A DNA stretch of 64,000 nt, taken from positions 124,001-188,000 of the forward strand of contig NZ_JOAG01000003.1 in assembly GCF_000725485.1 (NCBI RefSeq), written 5' to 3'. The translations under genes were made by a program, and so were the position numbers. Under the pieces are notes generated by a model. It worked only from the letters and a program-made list of their open reading frames with translations, had not been told where the DNA came from and did no database searches. Shown piece after piece: positions 28,406 to 36,882 of the stretch. How positions within the stretch are numbered: position 1 is the stretch's first letter; each line of letters opens with the position of its first letter. The DNA comes from Nonomuraea candida (GTDB lineage Bacteria; Actinomycetota; Actinomycetes; Streptosporangiales; Streptosporangiaceae).

Positions 28406-28421
28406 TGTGACCGGCGTCACA
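28406..28421. promoter_or_regulatory. CRP-type box TGTGA-N6-TCACA
   Basis: TGTGACCGGCGTCACA matches the CRP/Crp consensus at every specified position and is a perfect palindrome. It lies 127 nt upstream of sepH, just after the degenerate subtilase stop. Confidence 0.55.
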
Positions 28422-28547
28422 TCGCCCCGGGGCTATCCCAGGAAGGCGATGTTCGGACATGCCGGGTACGGTGCTGGCAGGCAACCGGCACACGCGAGAG
28501 ACTCAAGGGTCCGGGGGAAGAATGGCGACGCTGACGAAGGGACTCGC

Positions 28548-31073
28548 ATGCAGGAGCTCCGACTCGTCGCGGTGAGTGAGGACGGCACCTACCTCGTGCT
28601 GGCTACTGCCGGACGGGGCACGCGCTTCACACTTCCCGTGGACGACCGGCTCCGTGCTGCCGTCCGCGGCAACTTCTCCCGTCTCGGCCAGTACGAGATC
28701 GAAGTGGAGAGTCCGTTGCGCCCCAAGGAGATCCAGGCCCGCATCCGTGCCGGAGAGACGGCGGAAGAGATCGCCGCGACCGCCGGGATCCCGGTCGAGC
28801 GGGTCCGCTGGTTCGAGGGGCCGGTGCTGCAGGAGCGGGAATACGTCGCCCAGCAGGCGCAACGCGTGGCCGTCCGGATGCCCGGCGAGTCCGCGCCCGG
28901 GCCCACCCTCGGCGAGCTCGTGGCCGAGCGGCTGACCAGGCGCGGCGTGCCCACCGACGAGATCGACTGGGACTCCGCCAAGCGCGACGACGGCCTGTGG
29001 CGGGTCAAGCTCGGCTACGTCTGGAACGGTCACACCCGCCACGCCGAATGGCTCTTCGACCCGCGCAAGCGCCACGTGACGCCGCACGACGACGAGGCCC
29101 TGCGCCTGTCCGCCGCCGACTTCGACCCCGAGCCCGCCGTGGTGGAGGACACCACGGTGACGCCGTTCGCGCCGCGCGTGGCCAAGCTCCAGCCGGTGCC
29201 GCCGCTGTCCTCCGACCCGCTGCCGTTCCCGTCGGTGGTGCGGGGCGAGCCCGAAGAACCGGCCGTCGGCTACAACCCGCCGCCCAGGTCGTCGGAGTCC
29301 GCCTACACCCGCCCGGCCGACACCCCCGCCTTCGACCCCCTCCAGGAGCCGCCCGGCCCGCGCCAGGATTCTCCGGGGCTGCGGCAGGATCCGCCCGGGC
29401 TGCGGCAGGAGCCTCCGTCACGCGAGCCCTTCCGCCCCGAACCACCTGCCCGCGAAACCGGCTATGCCCGCCCCGGCGACACCTCGTCCCGCCGTGGCGG
29501 GTCTTCGCCATGGTTGCCCGATTTCAGCTCGGGGCGTACGAGCGAGCGTGAGACCGACTCCATCTACGCCCCCGCCGCCCCGCCCTCCTCCCGTCCGGCG
29601 CAGGAGCGCACCCCCTTCCTGACCCACCCGGGCTCGACCGGGGCCACCTCAGACTCGGGCTCGACCGGCGCCACGGCGGGTCCGGGGCCGGCCAACGCCG
29701 CCACGGGCCCGGCACCGACCGGCGCCGCCCAGGACCAGGGGCCCGCCGTCGCCGCCGGCCAGGAGCAGGACGCGGCGCCCGCCCAGGCGAGCGGCGCGCA
29801 GGCTCGTCCCGCCGTCGCGCCCGCGGAGGCCCCTCCGGCCGCCCTCACCACGCAGCCGTCCGCCACGACGACGGAGCCCGTCGCGGCGAAGCCCGCCCTC
29901 GAAGACCCTGCCGCCGCGCCGCCGCAGGCGGAGACGGCCGTCATCGCTGCCGCCGCGCCGGAAGCGGTGGACACCGCCAAGGCCGAGGCGGCCGACGGCT
30001 CCCAGGCGAACGCGGCGAACGCGGCGAACGCCTCCGGCACGCAGGCGATGGGCACCACCGCGAGCGCGGAGACGGCCGACGTCTCCGGCGCGACGACGGA
30101 GCCCTCTGCGGGACAGCCCGCAGCGGCCACCGCACCCGAGCAGCCGCCCGCCGCAGAGACTTCCGCCGCAGACACTTCCGCCGCTGAGACTCCTGTCGCG
30201 GAGACGACCGTCACGGAAGCGCAGACCACACAGGCCGCGCAGGCCGCGCAGGCTTCCGTCGCCGAGGCGCAGGCCGCGGAGACACCCGTCTCCGAGCCGG
30301 CTGTCGCGGAAGCGCGGGCTGCCACGCCCGTTACGGAAACCCCTGAGGCGGAAACGCAGGCTACGGCTACGCCTGCCGCAGAGGCATCCGACACGGAAGC
30401 GCCCGCTGCCGAAACGCCCGGCGCCGAGACTCCCAACGCCGAGGCTCCCGGCGCCGAGACTCCCGGCGCCGAAGCTCCCGTTGGCGAGGTCGACGGCACC
30501 AAGGCGTCCGCTTCGCAGGCATCCGTCGCTGTCGAGGAGACGGTTGCGGCCGAGAAGCCGGTCGCTGCCGAGGAGACGGTCGCTGCCGAGGAAGCGGCGG
30601 CCCAGCCGGAGCCCACGCCTGAGCCGGCGCCTGAGCCGGAGGCGGCGACTGGACCGGAGCCTGTGGCCGAGGCGGAGGCCGCGACTGAATCGGAGCCCGT
30701 GGCCGAGTCGGAGCCCGTGGCCGAGTCGGAGCCCGTGGCCGAGTCGGAGCCCGTGGCCGAGGCGGCGCAGGAGAGCACGCCGGACGAGCCGGAGACCGCG
30801 CAGGAGAGCAAGCCGCCTGCGCCCAAGCCCAAGCCCGCCCCCGGGCGGGAGCCCGTCCAGGAGGGCAAGCCACCGGCGCCCAAGCCGAAGCCGGCCCCCG
30901 CCGTGCCGGCCGCGCGGGCGGGCAAGGACGGGGGCAAGGACGAGCCGCCCGTGCCCGTGCCGTCCCCGCCGCCGGCCCCGGCCGCCCGTCAGGCGCGCAA
31001 GGGTTCGAGGGGCCGCCGGGCCTCCGTACCGACGTGGGACGAGATCATGTTCGGCGCCCGCCGCCAGGACTGA
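28548..31073 (+). CDS. sepH: septation protein SepH with very long low-complexity tail
   Basis: SepH (DUF3071) stimulates FtsZ assembly in actinobacterial division. Residues 1-~180 are the conserved domain, with a helix-turn-helix (GETAEEIAATAGIPVERVRW, 69-88) and LGYVWNGHTRHAEWLFDPRK. The C-terminal motif RRASVPTWDEIMFGARRQD is intact. Between them lie ~600 residues rich in Ala, Glu, Pro and Thr with tandem repeats (ESEPVA x4; AET-containing units), giving 841 residues against roughly 350 in typical SepH. ATG at 28548 has AAGGGA five bases upstream. Upstream in-frame codons (from 28392) lack SepH similarity. Confidence 0.92.
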   Translation: MQELRLVAVSEDGTYLVLATAGRGTRFTLPVDDRLRAAVRGNFSRLGQYEIEVESPLRPKEIQARIRAGETAEEIAATAGIPVERVRWFEGPVLQEREYVAQQAQRVAVRMPGESAPGPTLGELVAERLTRRGVPTDEIDWDSAKRDDGLWRVKLGYVWNGHTRHAEWLFDPRKRHVTPHDDEALRLSAADFDPEPAVVEDTTVTPFAPRVAKLQPVPPLSSDPLPFPSVVRGEPEEPAVGYNPPPRSSESAYTRPADTPAFDPLQEPPGPRQDSPGLRQDPPGLRQEPPSREPFRPEPPARETGYARPGDTSSRRGGSSPWLPDFSSGRTSERETDSIYAPAAPPSSRPAQERTPFLTHPGSTGATSDSGSTGATAGPGPANAATGPAPTGAAQDQGPAVAAGQEQDAAPAQASGAQARPAVAPAEAPPAALTTQPSATTTEPVAAKPALEDPAAAPPQAETAVIAAAAPEAVDTAKAEAADGSQANAANAANASGTQAMGTTASAETADVSGATTEPSAGQPAAATAPEQPPAAETSAADTSAAETPVAETTVTEAQTTQAAQAAQASVAEAQAAETPVSEPAVAEARAATPVTETPEAETQATATPAAEASDTEAPAAETPGAETPNAEAPGAETPGAEAPVGEVDGTKASASQASVAVEETVAAEKPVAAEETVAAEEAAAQPEPTPEPAPEPEAATGPEPVAEAEAATESEPVAESEPVAESEPVAESEPVAEAAQESTPDEPETAQESKPPAPKPKPAPGREPVQEGKPPAPKPKPAPAVPAARAGKDGGKDEPPVPVPSPPPAPAARQARKGSRGRRASVPTWDEIMFGARRQD

Positions 31074-31081
31074 CGCGACAC

Positions 31082-31129
31082 CCACCGGCCGGAACCCGCG
31101 CGGACGCGCAGGACCGGCGCTTCCGGTGG
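31082..31129. terminator. terminator hairpin after sepH
   Basis: Arms CCACCGG (31082-31088) and CCGGTGG (31123-31129), extended inward by GGAA/TTCC, in the gap between convergent genes. Confidence 0.55.
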
Positions 31130-31187
31130 CCCCATCGAGCGGTGCGTCGTGGCATGGCTTGATCTGGCCTGCACCGGCCGGGCGCGT

Positions 31188-31259
31188 GTCAGGGTTCGCC
31201 GCGCTCCAGGAACGGCGCCAGCCGTCAGGGTTCGCCGCGCTCCAGGAACGGCGCGAGCC
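31188..31259. repeat. 36-bp tandem duplication across a stop codon
   Basis: Two adjacent 36-bp copies (31188-31223 and 31224-31259) differ at one base. The second copy encodes the last residues LAPFLERGEP and stop of the PH-domain gene. The first copy lies just beyond the stop and repeats the same codons and TGA. Confidence 0.9.
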
Positions 31260-33084
31260 ACTCCGGGGTCACCTCGGCGGCGAACTCCGCCCCTTGGGTC
31301 TCGGAGACGTCGATCGCCGAGTAGCCGCCCTTGCCCGCCCCGACCCCGGCGATCAGCGTGAGCACCCCGGCCCGCCGCTGGAGCCAGGTCTGGCGCAGCC
31401 GCCAGCCCACCACGGCCCGCCGTTCGACCACGGCCTGGGCGCGCCGCAGCGATCCCGAGCGCACCGACAGGCGCCGGCCGTCGTAGCCGTGTCCCAGGGA
31501 GGCGTACCGATCCAGGCCCAGGGGCACCCCGACCGCGGCCAGGAGCAGCGAGAGCACCAGCACGACCCACCAGAACGTCCCCGCGGTGAACCAGAGGCCG
31601 ATCACGCTGACCGCGCTCACCAGGAGCCAGGGAAAGACGGCGCGGAACAGCCGGCGCTGCCGGGCCACGGGCGGGTGGGCGCGCAGCGGCGCGTCGTAGG
31701 GGCCGATCGCCTCGCGGGTCACCTGGAACGCCACGTCGCGCGGCACGTCGGGCAGGAGCTGCCCGCGCGTCTCGGAGTCGCCGAGACCGGTCACGATGGC
31801 CCAGACGCGGGCGACCCTGGCCCACCGCTCGGCCAGGCCGTCCACGATCTCGTAGCCGCGTACGCGCTGCGACTCCAGCGACACGCTGCGCCGGTTGATC
31901 AGCCCGCGCTCGGCGACCAGGTAGCCGTCGCGGCGTTTGAGGACGAAGTTCCAGTTGAAGACGGCGTACATCAGCCCGCCCGCGACCGGCATCGCCAGCA
32001 CGAGCAGCACCGCCACGGCCAGCAGCAGGTAGGGGTGCTCCCAGAGCCACTCTCCCGCGACCCAGGCGTCGTCCTGGCTGAGCCCGAGGTCGTCGCCCCA
32101 CTGGAAGGCCAGCCCCACCGCGCCGCCGACGAAGGCGAACGGGGTCAGCAGGTACGCGCCCGACAGCGGCCCGTACAGCAGCCACCTCCTGGGCACGGTG
32201 GTGATCGGCCGTTCCCGGGGGCCGGCGGGGGCAGGGATGGAGGCGCCGGTCGTGGCGCCGGTCGCGTGCGGCTCGGGCCCGGCCGTGCGGCGCAGCAGGA
32301 CCGCCTTGAGCCGTTCGGCCTCCTCCAGCGAGATCCCGTTGAGCTTGGCCTCCTCCTCCCCGCCGCTCGCCCCGGTGTCGATCTTGAGCACGGTGAGGCC
32401 GAGCAGCCGGTGCATGGGAGGGGTGGACAGGTCGACGCCCCGGATGCGCTCCAGCGGGATGGTGCGGACGGAGCGGCTGATCAGCGAGCGCTTGGTCTCC
32501 AGACGGTCGCCGACGATCTCGTACGTGAACGTCGCCCATCTGATGATCGCGAACACCACGGCGGCGAAGACGCCCACGGCGGCGTAGGCGTACGACCTGA
32601 CCGAGAAGCCGCCCACGAACAGGACCCCGACCAGCGGGAGGAAGAGGGAGGGCAGCATGCGGACGGGGTCGATGAGCAGCACCTTGGGGCTGAGCCGCTG
32701 CGGCACCCGTGCGATGCCCGCCCCGCCGTACGGCGGCCCCGGACGGGGCGGCTGCATCGGCGCCCCAGGGTGCGGGGGATGCGCCGGCGGCCCGGCGTAC
32801 GGAGGCGGGACCGGCGGCACGCCGGGAGGATGCGGAGGCGGGACCGGCGGCCCGCTCCCGCCGTGCGCGGGCGGCACGGGAGCCGCGCTCCCGGGATGCC
32901 GGGGCGGCGAGGGATGCGCCCAGCCGGTGGACGTCTCAGGAGCCGCGCCGCCCTGCGGCGCCTCCGCCCCTCGGGGACCCTTGCCGTCCTGGGGCGGCTC
33001 CGGGGTTCGGGAAGCCCGGCCACCCTGGGGCGGCTCCGGGGGCGTGGGCGAAGGGGTGGGGTCGTCGGGGCGGGGGCCGGTCAT
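31225..33084 (-). CDS. PH domain protein, YdbT-like, with Pro-rich N-terminus
   Basis: 619 residues. The first ~125 are a Pro/Gly-rich, presumably disordered segment (PPVPPPHPPGVPPVPPPYAG). The rest is a YdbT/bPH2-type membrane protein with several membrane helix pairs alternating with three bacterial PH-like domains; recurring features are LETKRSLISRSVRTIPLERI, LVAERGLINRRSVSLESQRV and LSVRSGSLRRAQAVVERRAV. Partnered with the YdbS-like gene, whose stop overlaps this ATG by 4 nt. B. subtilis YdbS-YdbT gives resistance to secreted amylolysin-type bacteriocins; a similar envelope-defence role is only inference. Confidence 0.85.
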   Translation of the reverse strand: MTGPRPDDPTPSPTPPEPPQGGRASRTPEPPQDGKGPRGAEAPQGGAAPETSTGWAHPSPPRHPGSAAPVPPAHGGSGPPVPPPHPPGVPPVPPPYAGPPAHPPHPGAPMQPPRPGPPYGGAGIARVPQRLSPKVLLIDPVRMLPSLFLPLVGVLFVGGFSVRSYAYAAVGVFAAVVFAIIRWATFTYEIVGDRLETKRSLISRSVRTIPLERIRGVDLSTPPMHRLLGLTVLKIDTGASGGEEEAKLNGISLEEAERLKAVLLRRTAGPEPHATGATTGASIPAPAGPRERPITTVPRRWLLYGPLSGAYLLTPFAFVGGAVGLAFQWGDDLGLSQDDAWVAGEWLWEHPYLLLAVAVLLVLAMPVAGGLMYAVFNWNFVLKRRDGYLVAERGLINRRSVSLESQRVRGYEIVDGLAERWARVARVWAIVTGLGDSETRGQLLPDVPRDVAFQVTREAIGPYDAPLRAHPPVARQRRLFRAVFPWLLVSAVSVIGLWFTAGTFWWVVLVLSLLLAAVGVPLGLDRYASLGHGYDGRRLSVRSGSLRRAQAVVERRAVVGWRLRQTWLQRRAGVLTLIAGVGAGKGGYSAIDVSETQGAEFAAEVTPEWLAPFLERGEP

Positions 33085-33602
33085 GTCGCGTCGTCTCTGA
33101 GCTCTTCGGCCCGCCGCGCCAGTTGCTCCGCGAGCCCCGCCGCCACCCGGTAGTCGAGCCCCTTGATCGTCGAGGAGCCCGCGTGGGACGCCGTCCTGAT
33201 CTCCAGCGTGGCCAGCCCGAGCAGCCGCTCGAACCACCCCTGGGCCTTGTCCACGGTCTGGATGCGGCTCACGGGCACGAACACCCACTCCCTGGTCAGG
33301 AATCCCGACCGGGCGTAGACGACGTCGCCTGACAGCTCCCAGCGATGCACGAAGTACCGTACGAACGGCTCGGCCACCAGGAACGGCAGCGTCACCACCA
33401 TGACCGCGACGGGCAGCAGCCACGCGTCCCCGGCCAGCCACTCCGGCACCCATGACCAGCGGCTGCCGTCGAGCCATCGCGACACCAGGAGCGAACCGCC
33501 CAGCAGGAACACGAGCGCGACCAGCGACTCGAGCAGCCACATCCGGATGGCCTTGGGCGAGACGCGGTTCGCCGGATCGCGTAGCGGGCCTGTTGACGTC
33601 AC
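33081..33602 (-). CDS. PH domain protein, YdbS-like
   Basis: 173 residues: two membrane helices (MWLLESLVALVFLLGGSLLV and WLLPVAVMVVTLPFLVAEPF) followed by one bacterial PH-2 domain (YARSGFLTREWVFVPVSRIQ, ATLEIRTASHAGSSTIKGLD). First gene of the two-gene unit with the YdbT-like protein. ATGA overlap implies tight stoichiometry. Confidence 0.87.
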   Translation of the reverse strand: MTSTGPLRDPANRVSPKAIRMWLLESLVALVFLLGGSLLVSRWLDGSRWSWVPEWLAGDAWLLPVAVMVVTLPFLVAEPFVRYFVHRWELSGDVVYARSGFLTREWVFVPVSRIQTVDKAQGWFERLLGLATLEIRTASHAGSSTIKGLDYRVAAGLAEQLARRAEELRDDAT

Positions 33603-34245
33603 AAGGCCAGCTTAGGGTGCGAACCGGGCAGGCGATCTGCCAGCGGGCGGGTAAAGATCCATCGGCCGTCCCGGCGTGTCTGCCCACCCCCGGATCGGCC
33701 CCGGTGCCATGCTCGTGGCGGCCGGCCGCAGGCTGTCGAGCTTGGCCACGTCGGCGGCGCCACGTTCGTGCCAGCCAGGCCCCGGCCGAGCGCCTGACCG
33801 CACCACAGCGCGAGCGCCCTCACGCAACGTGGCAGCCGCCGTCCGCACAGCCAGCCCCGCCCGGCATCCCGTACGCACCCCTGCGCCGCCACCGGGCGTC
33901 CCGCACGCCACTCCGAGCGCCGCCACCCGGTGTCCTCACGCCCCCGGCGGCGCCGCCACCCGGCGTCCCTCACCACCCGGCGCGCCACCGCCCTGGCATT
34001 CCGTCGCAGAACGCCCGCCCGGGCGTCCCCTCACAGAGCGTGACGGCCGCCGGCCGGGTTCCCCGGCCCAATACCGTCTGCCGGCGAGCCGGCGCATCTG
34101 GTTTTCAGGTCGTGGGACCGACCGAAAACTCTGTCCCTTTCGTCGGATTCCCCCGGCACGCCCGGCATGCCCCGCTCCGTCGCATAGCAGCAGGCCCACC
34201 GGGTTCCCGGTACGGGCGTGCGGGACCGGGACAGGAGAGGTTCTT
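33603..34245. other. 643-nt gap with degenerate CCACCCGGCGTCC repeats
   Basis: Contains the promoter of the PH-domain operon (minus strand). From ~33850 to 34040 it holds degenerate ~20-bp units around CGCCACCCGGCGTCC. Long plus-strand frames cross it but read as Pro/Arg-rich low complexity with no credible start, so no gene is called. Confidence 0.5.
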
Positions 34246-34341
34246 GTGTCCAAGCTCACTACACGGATGCCGTCATTCTGGCTGTTTTCGGATCCTTTAC
34301 CGAGCACCGACCATCGAGAAACGGTCTGCGCACCGCCGTAA
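34246..34341 (+). CDS. possible 31-residue small protein
   Basis: A GTG start preceded at 5-nt spacing by GGAGAGG opens a frame of 31 codons (VSKLTTRMPSFWLFSDPLPS, then TDHRETVCAPP), ending in TAA 20 nt before the PEBP start. Its codons are less GC-biased than the real genes around it. It could be a leader peptide or regulatory small ORF. No family is recognised and translation is not shown. Confidence 0.3.
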   Translation: MSKLTTRMPSFWLFSDPLPSTDHRETVCAPP

Positions 34342-34361
34342 GCCGCGTAGCATCATCCGGC

Positions 34362-34937
34362 ATGGGGCTGTGTAACGCGGCATCTCGCATGCGACGCTCC
34401 GCTGTCATCGGGACAGCGGTGGCCGTCACGTTCAGCTTGTCAGGTTGCGGCAGTCTCGGCTTCATCGGCAGGTCCCAGGCGGCGGACCTGGCAGAGATCA
34501 ACGTCTCCAGTCCGGAGCTGCGCGAGGGCAAGCCGCTGCCGCGCGAATACTCCTGCAAAGGCGACCAGAGCAGCCCGCCGCTGCGCTGGTCGAGCCAGCC
34601 GCTGTCCGAGGCCAAGTCGATCGCCATCGTGGTCGACAGCCACACACCATCAGATTCGGCCGTGCACTGGGTGCTCTATGACATCCCGGCCACCACGACC
34701 GAGCTGGGCCCCGACGCCGCCGCAGACCCCCCAGCGGGTTCCGGCCAGGCGAGGGTCACCAGCGGAAAGGTGGGCTACGAGCCCCCCTGCCAGGAACAGG
34801 CCAGCTATCGGTTCACGGTCTACACGTTGAAGGGCAAGGTCGATCTGCCGGGGACCTCCGAGCTCCCCACGATCTTGAAGAAGATCGCGGACCAGACCAT
34901 CGCCCGAGGCCGCCTGACGGCGGTGAACATCGAGTGA
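34362..34937 (+). CDS. YbhB/YbcL-type PEBP lipoprotein
   Basis: Phosphatidylethanolamine-binding-protein-like domain behind a lipoprotein signal (AVIGTAVAVTFSLSGC; the lipobox Cys would be acylated). Family blocks are CKGDQSSPPLRW, IAIVVDSHTPSDSAVHWVLY, DIPATTTELG and ASYRFTVYTLKG. The last replaces the usual GxHRY block, so the ligand site may differ. Located on the outer face of the membrane. Start: ATG at 34362 sits 9 nt after TAGCAT, consistent with a leaderless mRNA. ATG at 34389 is an alternative that gives a more typical signal peptide. Confidence 0.85.
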   Translation: MGLCNAASRMRRSAVIGTAVAVTFSLSGCGSLGFIGRSQAADLAEINVSSPELREGKPLPREYSCKGDQSSPPLRWSSQPLSEAKSIAIVVDSHTPSDSAVHWVLYDIPATTTELGPDAAADPPAGSGQARVTSGKVGYEPPCQEQASYRFTVYTLKGKVDLPGTSELPTILKKIADQTIARGRLTAVNIE

Positions 34938-35121
34938 GACGCCGAACACGACATGTAGTGCCGATGGACCAATTCTTCACGTAGGGTGTGACAACTCTCA
35001 TAGTGGTCCGACAGAATCAGATCCAATTGTTAGGCACTGGTGATCAAAGGGGGCAGATCGCGTCGATGGCCGCGCGATCTCATCGGTGCCAGAGGGAGGC
35101 CATGGCTTTGAGGGTGGTGCA

Positions 35122-36804
<1,683 letters not shown>

Positions 36805-36869
36805 TCTCCCGGTCCCATTAATACGTAAAACCAGCGCGATGCCCCACTAAAGCGGGGACGACGGAGCAA

Positions 36870-36875
36870 TAGGGT
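36870..36875 (+). promoter_or_regulatory. leaderless -10 box for the SulP-CA gene
   Basis: TAGGGT ends 7 nt before the ATG at 36883 with no Shine-Dalgarno, the same arrangement as at hemH. Confidence 0.45.
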
Positions 36876-36882
36876 TTGCTCC

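Noticed and set aside
29564..31085. Two long antisense frames opposite sepH
   Set aside because: Ser/Ala/Arg low-complexity mirrors of the SepH linker; SepH has conserved N- and C-terminal domains on the plus strand.
33452..34375. Plus-strand frames of 220-307 codons in the gap before the PEBP gene
   Set aside because: Pro/Arg-rich, no ribosome site for the long forms, and no recognisable domain; explained by degenerate CCACCCGGCGTCC repeats.
36841..36858. Hairpin CCCC-actaaagc-GGGG as a terminator for the repeat-rich membrane protein gene
   Set aside because: A 4-bp stem with an 8-nt loop is too weak to call on sequence alone.
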